From positions 7,945,922 through 8,009,921 of the forward strand of contig NZ_CP048289.1 of assembly GCF_014084105.1 (NCBI RefSeq): a stretch of 64,000 nt of DNA, read 5' to 3'. The notes beneath the pieces are model-generated. The model was given only the letters and a program-made list of their open reading frames with translations. It ran no database searches and had not been told where the DNA came from. Position 1 is the stretch's first letter. The number at the start of each line of letters is the position of its first letter. Below, piece by piece: positions 1-7,570 of the stretch. The DNA comes from Streptacidiphilus sp. P02-A3a. GTDB lineage: Bacteria; Actinomycetota; Actinomycetes; Streptomycetales; Streptomycetaceae. Made by a program: the position numbers and the translations under genes.

Positions 1-258
1 ACGCACATGGAACCGAGCGCCCCTGTTCCCAGGTATGCGCATCCCTTAGCTCCCCCTCATTGTTCGCCCGATGGCCGAACGTCGAATCCAAGAGCGGCTC
101 CTGCCTGCTCATCACGCTGGACCATTTCATGATCCACAGTCATTTCGGTAAGAGCGGAGAAAGACTTACCTTCACCGCCTTGATAAAAGCGGCGCATCCG
201 GATGAAAGGGGACTGTGATGGGAGCCACAGGTCCCGGGTGTACCGCGGCTGCCATTGG
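1..258. other. Window start, no supported gene
   Basis: Short overlapping frames occur on both strands but none has a ribosome binding site, a recognisable domain or a convincing codon pattern. Positions 25-38 (GTTCCCAGGTATGC) recur in inverted orientation at 463-476 inside the VOC remnant, so the stretch may hold rearranged debris of that gene. Confidence 0.4.
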
Positions 259-476
259 CTACCGACGAAGAATGCGCCGCGCCAACTCCGGGACCCACTG
301 CACGTATTCGACCTCCGCGCCGCCCCGGTGGCGGGCGTACAGGAAGCGGCCGGTGGCCCGGCGATGACGAGGAAGTCACCGATCGCCGCGAGTTCGACGG
401 AGTCGAAGCCGAAACGGAGTTCGGGTTCGACGCCGGTCAACTCGCTCAGCAGGGTTACTTGTGCATACCTGGGAAC
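259..476 (-). pseudogene. Broken VOC (glyoxalase-fold) family gene
   Basis: Two pieces of one protein lie in different minus-strand frames. The upstream piece, coding from about 476 down to 355, reads VPRYAQVTLL...GVEPELRFGF, then VELAAIGDFLVIAG, which resembles the middle of a VOC-family protein. The downstream piece, ending at a TAG at 259-261, reads ATGRFLYARHRGGAEVEYVQ, the usual VOC C-terminus. About 40-50 residues that normally lie between them are missing and the frame changes at 348-363. No start codon or N-terminal half is visible; a TGA lies in frame just upstream. The family assignment comes from recalled sequence pattern. I infer a decayed gene with an internal deletion rather than a functional protein. 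Confidence 0.55.
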
Positions 477-663
477 CGTAGGAGAGCGGCCGGCTCAGCC
501 GGAAGAGAGCACCTTTCCGAAAGAGGGGCACCTGGTGGTAACCGAAGAGGTGCCCACCCGGACGCGGGCCAGTCCCGGGCCCTGAGCCCGGGCGCCCCCC
601 GGGATGCGGGTCGGCGCCGGCTGCGGCAGGCTCGGAGGACGACGACGTCACGAGGAGGCTCCG

Positions 664-834
664 GTGGTCTGGTTCCTGCTGCTCCTGCTGATCGCCGTCG
701 TGTTCGGGTTCCTCGGGGCGATCATCAAGGGACTCCTGTGGCTCCTCGTGGTCGGGTGCGTGATCTTCGTCATCGCGCTGCTGTACGCCGGGTGGCGGCT
801 GCGCAGCGGCTCCGGTACCCGCGCCAGACGGTAG
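664..834 (+). CDS. Small hydrophobic membrane protein
   Basis: A 56-residue protein made almost entirely of two hydrophobic helices (about residues 2-20 and 24-41) with a short basic tail ending in arginines. The GTG start is chosen because an AGGAGG-like site (cgaggagg) lies 7-8 bases upstream; the longer frame from 604 adds an Arg-rich stretch with no ribosome binding site. Proteins of this size and shape are common in Streptomyces and are annotated only as hydrophobic proteins. No function can be read from the sequence. It stands alone between the VOC remnant and the NlpC/P60 gene. Confidence 0.7.
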   Translation: MVWFLLLLLIAVVFGFLGAIIKGLLWLLVVGCVIFVIALLYAGWRLRSGSGTRARR

Positions 835-965
835 CCCCGCCGCTCGGCCCGCCGCTGCCCCGATCGGACGCCGTCGGCGCGCGGCGCGGCGGCCGGGCGG
901 CGAGGATCGGGAACAGGCAGGGCGGTGCACGGACGCGCCCGGTGCGGTGACTGGAGGAGCAGCGG

Positions 966-1760
966 GTGACGACAGCCACCGGCGCGGTCCGGGCGGAGCG
1001 GCGAGCGCGGACGCGGAGCGGCCGGGCCCGGCTGGCGGCGGCCGGTGTGCTCACGTCGGCGCTGCTGGTCGCGCCGGTCCCGGCGGCGAGCGCCCAGCCC
1101 CGCGCCGTCTGCCCGGGGCTGCTCGCGGCCCGGGCGACGCCGGTACGGCCCGGGTTCCCGGCCGAGGGCGCCCGGTGCGGCGCCGACGCGCAGGCGCGGC
1201 TGCTCGGCCTGGCCGTGGTCGACGTGGCGCTCGGCGCGATCGGCACACCGTACGCCTGGGGCGGCGGCGGCGAGGAGGGGCCGACCCGGGGGTACTGCGA
1301 CCGGGTCAACGGCTATCTGGACGGGGTGTGCCAGGCCGATCACACGGTCGGTTTCGACTGCAGCGGTCTCGCTCTGTACTCCTGGTACCAGGCCAGCGAC
1401 GGCACGGTCACGCTGCCCCGGCACAGCTCATGGCAGTACGACCGCGACCGGCATCTCGGCCCGGACCAGCTGATCCCGGGCGACCTGCTGTTCTTCGCCG
1501 AGCCCGGCGGTCCGATCCACCATGTCGGCATCTACCTCGGCGGCGGCGCGATGGTCCACGCCGAGCGCACCGGCACCCTGGTCCGGATCCTCGGCGACGT
1601 CTTCCACGATCCCTACTGGGGGCCGCGCTACGTGGGCGCCGCCCGCCCGGCGCCGGACGCCGGTTCCCCGACCTCGCCCGGTCCGGCCGACCGGACCGCG
1701 GCGCCGCCGCCCGGGTGGCGCGGGGCGGTCAACCGGCCGGGTGCTCCAGGTAGGAGCTGA
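966..1760 (+). CDS. Secreted NlpC/P60 peptidoglycan hydrolase
   Basis: A 264-residue exported cysteine peptidase, expected to cut the stem peptides of peptidoglycan. Residues 1-43 form a signal peptide (Arg-rich start, hydrophobic core, ASA cleavage site). The NlpC/P60 domain follows from about residue 80, with catalytic Cys132 in FDCSGL, His186 in IHHVGIY and a third polar His198 in MVHAE. An unusual insert of about 25 residues with two extra cysteines (Cys111, Cys122) lies between TPYAWGG and the catalytic Cys and may form a disulfide. The tail is Pro/Ala-rich. The GTG start follows a ggagg site. Its 3' end overlaps the convergent amidase gene by 32 bases, so two wall hydrolases sit end to end. 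Confidence 0.9.
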   Translation: MTTATGAVRAERRARTRSGRARLAAAGVLTSALLVAPVPAASAQPRAVCPGLLAARATPVRPGFPAEGARCGADAQARLLGLAVVDVALGAIGTPYAWGGGGEEGPTRGYCDRVNGYLDGVCQADHTVGFDCSGLALYSWYQASDGTVTLPRHSSWQYDRDRHLGPDQLIPGDLLFFAEPGGPIHHVGIYLGGGAMVHAERTGTLVRILGDVFHDPYWGPRYVGAARPAPDAGSPTSPGPADRTAAPPPGWRGAVNRPGAPGRS

Positions 1761-2535
1761 TCCCCGCGGCGATCCCCCGGGCCGCCGACTCGCGCCAGGC
1801 CGGGGTGGTCATCCGCCCGGCGTCGGTCGGGTTGGCCATGTTGCCGCACTCGATGAAGACCGCGGGCACGGTGGACAGGTTGAGGCCGCCGAGGTCGCCG
1901 CGGACGGTCAGTGCGGTGCCGCGCCCGAGGTAGGTCGAGCGCGCCTCGCCGGTACTGGCGCCGAAGGCTGAGCGCAGCGCGAGGCCGAGCCGACGCGAGG
2001 GGCCGACGATCGGGCGGGTGTCGACGGTCCCGGCCACCACCACCGCGGGCAGGATCACCTGGAATCCGTAGCCGGTCGGCGGGGCGCCGTCGGCGTGGAT
2101 GGACACGGCCGCGTCGGCGTGGGCCCGGGTGGCGATCGCCGCCCGCTCGGTGACGCAGGGCCCCCAGGGCCGGTCCCCGTCCTGGGTGAGCACCACCGTC
2201 GCGCCCGCCGCGCGCAGGATCGCCTCCGCCCGGCGGGCCACGTCCAGGTTGAACACGGCCTCGGTGTATCCGTCGGCGGTGGCGGTGCCGGTGGTGTTGC
2301 AGGCCTTGCGGCCGTTGCCGACATCGACCAGCCGGTTGATCTGCCCGGGGTGCGAGAAGTTGCCCGGATTGTGGCCGGGGTCGAGCACCACCGTCCGCCC
2401 GGAGAGCGGCAGCCCGCCGCCCGGCGCGGCCTGGCCGCCCGCGCCCAGCAGGGCGCCCGCCAGCGCACCGGCCGCCAGCACCGGCGCCACCGCGGTCGCC
2501 AGCACCGAGGTCCCCACCGAGACGGCACCGCCCAC
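1729..2535 (-). CDS. N-acetylmuramoyl-L-alanine amidase (Amidase_3)
   Basis: A 268-residue secreted zinc amidase that cleaves the bond between N-acetylmuramic acid and L-alanine. The N-terminus has a hydrophobic signal or anchor segment (about residues 5-32). The zinc ligands and catalytic residues are in place: His in VVLDPGHNPG, Glu in GYTEAVFNLD, His in SIHADGAP and Glu in FIECGNM. The GTG start at 2535 is chosen because GGGAGG lies 6 bases upstream; a much longer open frame reaching 2793 runs through a repetitive GC-rich tract and has no such signal. Convergent overlap with the NlpC/P60 gene suggests the two hydrolases are transcribed towards each other. Confidence 0.9.
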   Translation of the reverse strand: MGGAVSVGTSVLATAVAPVLAAGALAGALLGAGGQAAPGGGLPLSGRTVVLDPGHNPGNFSHPGQINRLVDVGNGRKACNTTGTATADGYTEAVFNLDVARRAEAILRAAGATVVLTQDGDRPWGPCVTERAAIATRAHADAAVSIHADGAPPTGYGFQVILPAVVVAGTVDTRPIVGPSRRLGLALRSAFGASTGEARSTYLGRGTALTVRGDLGGLNLSTVPAVFIECGNMANPTDAGRMTTPAWRESAARGIAAGISSYLEHPAG

Positions 2536-2740
2536 AGCCAACCTCCCACGACGTCCCCCGGCCGGTCCGGGGTGCCCCGAGTCGACCACACCGCGTCCCG
2601 GCCGGACGTCCCGCGCCGCCGGTCTGTCCCCCGTGCGGCCGACCCGGACGGCGACCGGCGGCCCGGAACCCCCCTCCGCCCGGCCCGCGTGCGCCCAGGG
2701 GGTAGTCGGCCGCCCGCCTGGCTCGGAAGATGAGTCCGCA

Positions 2741-2817
2741 CGGCACTCGGGCCCGGCATTCGGGCACAGCGCGCGGGCACGGCACTCGGGCACGGCATTC
2801 GGGCACTGCGCGCGGCA
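2741..2817. repeat. 39-bp tandem repeat, two copies
   Basis: Two adjacent copies of a 39-bp unit that starts CGGCACTCGGGC, differing at only a few positions. It lies between the divergently transcribed amidase and acyl-CoA synthetase genes, just upstream of the latter's ribosome binding site. No promoter box is obvious inside it. Confidence 0.7.
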
Positions 2818-2834
2818 GAGAAACGGGGAGCGAT

Positions 2835-4532
2835 ATGACAGACCTGGACCGGCCCGACTCCAGCGGGGTCCACCCGGACGCCGCCATGGACCGGGTACGT
2901 GAGCTGCTCGCCGTCCACGGCGCCGCGGACGCCTGCGCCGCGGAACTGCTCTGCGACCGGCATCCCGCCGACCAGGTGGCGTTCACCGTCGTCGACGCGG
3001 ATCTGTCGGCTCGTCACCTCAGCTACGGCACGCTGCGCCGCGAGTCGGCCCGCTTCGCGGCAGCGCTCGCCGACCTGGGCGTCGAACCGGGCGACGCGGT
3101 GGCCGTGCTGATGGGGAAGTCCGCGGAGCTGCTGGTGGCGCTGCTCGGGATCTGGCGCCGGGGAGCGGTGCACATACCGCTGTTCACCGCGTTCGCCCCA
3201 CCCGCCATCGCGCTCCGGCTGGGTGCCGGGCGGGCGAAGGTGGTCGTGGTCGACGTCGACCAGCGGGCGAAGCTCGCGCCGGGCGAGGACTTCCCGGCCG
3301 ATCCGCCGTGGGCCACCGTGGTCGTCGGCGGCGAGCCCGAGGGCGAGCAGCTGTCCCTCGCCGACCTGCTGTCCCGGTACTCCGGCGACGAACCGCAGGC
3401 CAGGGCCGTCGCGGTCGGCCCGGACGGCGTGCTGGTCAAGCTCTTCACCTCGGGTACCACCGGCACCCCGAAGGCCGTGCCGGTACCGGTGAGGGCGCTC
3501 GCCTCCTTCCAGGCGTACCTGGAGTTCGGGCTCGACGTCCGCCCCGACGACGTGTTCTGGAACGCCGCCGACCCCGGTTGGGCCTACGGCCTCTACTACG
3601 CCGTGCTCGGACCGCTCGCCGCAGGGGCGCGCAGCCTGCTGCTGCGCGCCGGTTTCTCGGCCGGGCTGACCTGGCAGGTGATGGAGCGCTTCGCGGTCAG
3701 CAACTTCGCCGCCGCCCCCACCGTCTACCGCGGCCTGCGGGCCGGAACCGAGCGGGTACCGGAGGGGGTCCGGCTGCGCCGGGCGTCCTCGGCGGGCGAG
3801 CCGCTCACCCCGGACGTGGTCACCTGGTCCGCGCGGCACCTGCGGGTGGCTGTCGGTGACCACTACGGCCAGACCGAGCACGGGATGATCATCGCGAACA
3901 GCTGGGCCGACGGCCTGCGGTCGCCGGTCAGGCCCGGGTCCATGGGACGGCCGCTGCCCGGCTGGAGCGCGGTGGTGCTCGACGACGAGCGCGACGAACC
4001 GGCGCTGCCGGGCATGCTCGGCCAGGTGGCGATCGACGTGACCGACAGCCCGCTGCTGTGGTTCCGGGGTTACGACGACGCGCCGCGGAAGACCGCCGAG
4101 CGCTTCACCGCCGACGGCCGCTGGTACCTCACCGGCGACGCCGGAACCCAGGACGAGGACGGCCACTTCTACTTCTCCGCCCGCGACGACGACGTCATCA
4201 TCATGGCCGGGTACCGGATCGGCCCCTTCGAGGTGGAGAGCGTCCTCGCGGAGCATCCCGGTGTGGTCGAATCAGCCGTCATCGGCGTCCCCGACGAGTT
4301 GCGCGGCGAGGTGCTGGAGGCGTTCGTCGTGCTGCGGGAGGGGACACCGGCGGGCGAGGAGCTCGTCGAGGAGTTGCGGCAACTGGTCAAGCGCCGTTTC
4401 GCGGCGCACGCCTACCCTCGGGCCGTGCACGTCGTCGACCAGCTGCCGAAGACCCCGAGCGGGAAGGTCCAGCGCTTCGTCCTGCGGGCACGGCGGGCGC
4501 GGGAGCTGTCCGGCCGGGTCGGCCGCCGGTAA
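2835..4532 (+). CDS. Acyl-CoA synthetase / AMP-binding enzyme
   Basis: A 565-residue ATP-dependent acyl-CoA ligase of the ANL superfamily, closest in layout to acetyl-CoA and medium-chain acyl-CoA synthetases. The phosphate-binding loop TSGTTGTPKAV is at about residues 203-213. Further motifs are the YGQTEHG core motif, the WYLTGDAG motif (conserved Asp contacting the ribose), GYRIGPFEVES at the domain hinge, and TPSGKVQR near the C-terminus carrying the catalytic Lys. The substrate cannot be read from sequence. The ATG start follows a ggggag site; upstream in-frame codons read through the tandem repeat and are unlikely to be coding. It stands alone, divergent from the amidase. Confidence 0.9.
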   Translation: MTDLDRPDSSGVHPDAAMDRVRELLAVHGAADACAAELLCDRHPADQVAFTVVDADLSARHLSYGTLRRESARFAAALADLGVEPGDAVAVLMGKSAELLVALLGIWRRGAVHIPLFTAFAPPAIALRLGAGRAKVVVVDVDQRAKLAPGEDFPADPPWATVVVGGEPEGEQLSLADLLSRYSGDEPQARAVAVGPDGVLVKLFTSGTTGTPKAVPVPVRALASFQAYLEFGLDVRPDDVFWNAADPGWAYGLYYAVLGPLAAGARSLLLRAGFSAGLTWQVMERFAVSNFAAAPTVYRGLRAGTERVPEGVRLRRASSAGEPLTPDVVTWSARHLRVAVGDHYGQTEHGMIIANSWADGLRSPVRPGSMGRPLPGWSAVVLDDERDEPALPGMLGQVAIDVTDSPLLWFRGYDDAPRKTAERFTADGRWYLTGDAGTQDEDGHFYFSARDDDVIIMAGYRIGPFEVESVLAEHPGVVESAVIGVPDELRGEVLEAFVVLREGTPAGEELVEELRQLVKRRFAAHAYPRAVHVVDQLPKTPSGKVQRFVLRARRARELSGRVGRR

Positions 4533-4627
4533 CCGGGCGGGACCCCCACGGTGCGGGCGAGGTCGGCCCGTCCGTGCCCCCGACGCCCGGGGTGCTCACT
4601 CGTACGGGGTGGTGGCCGAGGGGAGGG

Positions 4628-5305
4628 TCACCGCCGGGTGGCGGCGGGGGCGGCGGGGTTGGCCTGGGCGGACGACGGCGATGCCGATCGCGGCTCCCAC
4701 CGCGGAGACGGCGAAGGCGGTCGCCATGTCGTCGGGTCCGGGCCCTCCGGCAGGAAGTACACCGCGAGCAGCGCGTACGTGCCGGTGAACAGGGCGCCGA
4801 CCAGCGGCGGGGAGACGTCGAACGGCACCGGGACGGCGAGTGTGCTCTGGCTCCCGCCGCCGCCGGACACCCGCAGCACCCTCCCCTCCCAGAGGGTGGC
4901 CCGGACGCTGTCGCCGGGCGCGACACTGTCGAACAGGCCGTCGTTCTCGGGCAGCGCGACATCGACGGGTGCGGCCGCGATACCCGCGAGCACCACGTGC
5001 GGATAGGGATCCTTCCCAGCCTGGACGTACTGCCTGGTGAGCGTGGCGGTGACGGTCGCCAGGCAGTCGGCGCCGGTCGGCTCGCGCTGCCCCGCCGGGC
5101 AGGCCCGCGCCGCGCGGTAGGCGTTCAGCCGGGCGTCGTCGTGTGCGGCCAGCGTCCCGGTGAACCAGGCGGCGGCGGCCAGCGCGACCGCGATCAGCAG
5201 CAGCGTCACGACGGCCTTCCGCGACTCCTTGGCCGGATCCGGCCGCGCGGGCTGTTCCAGGGTGAAGTGCTCGGGCGGTGGCAGCGGGGTGGTGGTTCGC
5301 TTCAT
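4628..5305 (-). CDS. Membrane protein, C-terminus probably frameshifted
   Basis: A 225-residue open frame with a cytoplasmic Pro-rich head, one transmembrane helix (about residues 29-50), an extracellular region with two cysteines (CPAGQ...DCLA) and a second helix near FTGTYALLAVYFLPEG. After that point the frame gives a low-complexity Pro/Arg/Ser tail. The neighbouring minus frame instead continues with DDMATAFAVSAVGAAIGIAV, a clear third membrane helix, and ends at 4596. A one-step frame change near 4735-4750 would join the two, so either the gene is frameshifted or the read has an error there. No family was recognised. The ATG at 5305 (MKRTTTPLP) is preferred over an upstream Met in a GC-rich shadow. 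Confidence 0.6.
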   Translation of the reverse strand: MKRTTTPLPPPEHFTLEQPARPDPAKESRKAVVTLLLIAVALAAAAWFTGTLAAHDDARLNAYRAARACPAGQREPTGADCLATVTATLTRQYVQAGKDPYPHVVLAGIAAAPVDVALPENDGLFDSVAPGDSVRATLWEGRVLRVSGGGGSQSTLAVPVPFDVSPPLVGALFTGTYALLAVYFLPEGPDPTTWRPPSPSPRWEPRSASPSSAQANPAAPAATRR

Positions 5306-5389
5306 CCTGGACGGCTCGCTCCGCTGGTGGGGACGGCCAGAGCATAGGCCCAGCCCCGACGCCCCCACCAGGGAGGCTCCCGCCGCCGG

Positions 5390-6331
5390 TCAGGAGACGG
5401 TGAGGACGATCTTGCCGGTGACGCGGCCGGTGTCGCCCAGTTCGTGGCCCTTGGCGGCCTGCGCCAGCGGGTAGTCGGCCTCGATCACCGCGCGGAGCCT
5501 GCCCGCGGTGACCAGGTCGCTGATGGCGCGCATACCGGCCTGGTCGGCCTCGACCAGCATCGCGTAGGTGTCGACGCCGAGCGCGGCGGCCTGCTCCGGC
5601 AGGTCCGCCGGGAAGGAGCTGACCGCGATCGAGACCAGCTTTCCGCCGGGCTTCAGGGCCTTCAGCGAGCGGGTGGCGGTCTCGCCGCCGATCGCGTCGA
5701 AGACCACGTCGACCGGGTCGATCGCGGTGAAGTCCTCGGTCCGGTAGTCGATCAGTTCTTCCGCGCCGAGTTCGCGCAGCAGCCCGTGCTTCGGGGCGCT
5801 GGCCGTGCCGATCACGTGCGCGCCGAGCTGCTTGGCGATCTGGACGGCGAGGTGGCCGACGCCGCCCGCGGCGGCGTGGATCAGCACCCGCTGGCCGGGC
5901 TGGACGTCCGCCACGTCCACCAGGCCCTGCCACGCGGTCAGCGCGGCCAGCGGGATCGCGGCGGCCTGGACGTGGTCGATGCCCTCCGGCTTGCGGACCA
6001 GGGCGCGCGCCGGGGCGACCACGTACTCGGCGAACGAACCGACGCCGTGCGGGTACGGGAGCATGCCGAAGACCTCGTCGCCGACCTTGTGCAGCGTCAC
6101 GCCGAAGCCGACCGACTCCACCACCCCCGAGACGTCCCAGCCGAGCACCAGCGGCAGCTTGCCGACGAGGCCGCTGAACGTGCGGTGCTTCCAGTCGGTC
6201 GGGTTCATGCCCGCCGCGCGGACGCGGACGAGTACCTCGGACGGGCCGGGCGTCGGGCGGTCGAGCTCGACCTCCCGCAGAACCTCGGTGCCGCCGTACG
6301 TGTTCTGGCTGATTGCCTTCATTGTGGTCAT
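5390..6331 (-). CDS. Zinc-less MDR NADP-dependent oxidoreductase
   Basis: A 313-residue medium-chain dehydrogenase/reductase of the NADPH:quinone oxidoreductase type. The N-terminal GroES-like fold contains AAGMNPTDWKHR. The Rossmann fold carries the dinucleotide motif AAAGGVGHLAVQIAKQLGA, and VVFDAIGG follows. The zinc-binding cysteines of alcohol dehydrogenases are absent, as in QOR-type enzymes. Start at 6331 (MTTMKAI); a second Met three codons later is equally possible. It is divergent from a GlxA-type regulator across a 52-base gap holding an inverted repeat, so that regulator probably controls it. Confidence 0.9.
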   Translation of the reverse strand: MTTMKAISQNTYGGTEVLREVELDRPTPGPSEVLVRVRAAGMNPTDWKHRTFSGLVGKLPLVLGWDVSGVVESVGFGVTLHKVGDEVFGMLPYPHGVGSFAEYVVAPARALVRKPEGIDHVQAAAIPLAALTAWQGLVDVADVQPGQRVLIHAAAGGVGHLAVQIAKQLGAHVIGTASAPKHGLLRELGAEELIDYRTEDFTAIDPVDVVFDAIGGETATRSLKALKPGGKLVSIAVSSFPADLPEQAAALGVDTYAMLVEADQAGMRAISDLVTAGRLRAVIEADYPLAQAAKGHELGDTGRVTGKIVLTVS

Positions 6332-6340
6332 GGATCCAGC

Positions 6341-6365
6341 ATCTACGGCTTCCACCTGCGTAGAT
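6341..6365. promoter_or_regulatory. Inverted repeat operator candidate
   Basis: ATCTACG (6341-6347) and CGTAGAT (6359-6365) form a perfect 7-bp inverted repeat with an 11-base spacer, giving half-sites about 18 bases apart. It lies in the short gap between the MDR oxidoreductase and the AraC-type regulator, just upstream of both starts, where a shared operator is expected. Confidence 0.55.
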
Positions 6366-6383
6366 AGTGGCCCGGAGGTCATC

Positions 6384-7367
6384 ATGTGCAAGGATTGGGC
6401 CATGCAGCCCATCCACAGAGTCGTCGTCCTCGCGCTGGACGGGGTGATCCCGTTCGAACTGAGCCTGGCGTCGCGGCTGCTCGGCACCGCCGAGGACGCC
6501 GACGGCCGCCCCCTCTACGAGGTGGTCACCTGCTCGGTCGACGGAAAGCCGGTCCGCACCGGGGCCGACTTCGCGATCACCGTCGAGCGCGACGCCTCCG
6601 CCCTGGCCGAGGCCGACACGGTGGTGATCCCCGCGTCCGAGAGCTTCGCCGACATCGTCGACCGGGACGCCCTGCCGCGCCGGACCGCCGAGGCGCTGGC
6701 CCTGATCAGGCCCGAGGCCCGGATCGTGGGCATCTGCATCGCCACCTTCCTGCTGGCGGCGGCGGACCTGCTCGACGGCCGGACCGCGGCCACCCACTGG
6801 TTTCACGCCGCCCGCTTCCAGCGCTCCTACCCGCAGGTCGAACTCGCCCCGGACGTGCTGTTCGTGGACTCGGGCCGGGTACTCACCTCGGCCGGCGCGG
6901 CCTCCGGTATCGACCTGCTGCTGCACCTGATCCGCTCGGACCACGGCAGCGCCGTCGCCAACCACGTGGCCCGCCGCTGCGTCGTCCCCCCGCAGCGGGA
7001 GGGCGGCCAGGCCCAGTACGTCGAGCGGCCGCTGCCGCAGCGCTCGGACGCCGGGACCTCCGCGACCCGAGCCTGGGTCCTGGACCGGCTGCACGAGCCG
7101 CTGCAACTCGCCGACCTGGCCGACCACGCGGGCATGAGCCGCCGCACCTTCACCCGCCGCTTCCGGGCCGAGGTCGGCCTGAGCCCCGGCCAGTGGCTCA
7201 CCCAGCAGCGGGTCGACCTGGCCCGCCAACTCCTGGAGAGCAGCGACCTGCCGGTCAACCGCATCGCCGAACGCGTCGGCTTCGCGGCGGGCGCCACCCT
7301 CCGCCAACACCTCCACGCCGCGATCGGCGTCTCCCCCGGCGCCTACCGCCGCACCTTCCGAACCTGA
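6384..7367 (+). CDS. GlxA-family transcriptional regulator (DJ-1 + AraC HTH)
   Basis: A 327-residue regulator. Residues about 10-175 are a DJ-1/PfpI-like domain (RVVVLALDGVIPFELSLASR; VGICIATFLLAAADLLDGR, with Cys at the usual nucleophile elbow). Residues about 220-325 are a double helix-turn-helix AraC domain (LADLADHAGMSRRTFTRRFR and INRIAERVGF-type second helix). ATG at 6384 is chosen because CGGAGG lies just upstream; a second ATG at 6402 (MQPIHRVVV) has no site of its own. Divergent orientation to the MDR oxidoreductase across a short palindromic gap suggests local control of that gene in response to a reactive carbonyl or quinone; the ligand is unknown. Confidence 0.9.
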   Translation: MCKDWAMQPIHRVVVLALDGVIPFELSLASRLLGTAEDADGRPLYEVVTCSVDGKPVRTGADFAITVERDASALAEADTVVIPASESFADIVDRDALPRRTAEALALIRPEARIVGICIATFLLAAADLLDGRTAATHWFHAARFQRSYPQVELAPDVLFVDSGRVLTSAGAASGIDLLLHLIRSDHGSAVANHVARRCVVPPQREGGQAQYVERPLPQRSDAGTSATRAWVLDRLHEPLQLADLADHAGMSRRTFTRRFRAEVGLSPGQWLTQQRVDLARQLLESSDLPVNRIAERVGFAAGATLRQHLHAAIGVSPGAYRRTFRT

Positions 7368-7486
7368 CGGCTCCAGCTACCTCCACCCGCCGCCGGAGGC
7401 CGGGCGAGGAAGGCACCTCTGCCGATGGGCGAGAGTGGCCGGAGAGTGCTCCTGATGGCCTGCAACTCTAATGCGAAATAGCCGAA

Positions 7487-7515
7487 TTGACATGGCAGCA
7501 GGAGTTCGCAAGATA
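7487..7515 (+). promoter_or_regulatory. Candidate promoter of the conflict-system operon
   Basis: TTGACA (7487-7492), a 17-base spacer and AAGATA (7510-7515) resemble a vegetative sigma-70-type promoter. It lies about 55 bases upstream of the first gene of the four-gene operon. The -35 box is perfect, the -10 box is weak. Confidence 0.45.
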
Positions 7516-7570
7516 GCTGACAGTACTGTTGGCCTGTGCCAGACTGACGCCGAATATGCCGGGGGGTGTC

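Noticed and set aside
1628-4256. Very long minus-strand frames opposite the amidase/acyl-CoA synthetase region (452 and 733 codons)
   Set aside because: They mirror the codon bias of the real genes, are Arg/Pro/Gly-rich without domains, and lack ribosome binding sites.
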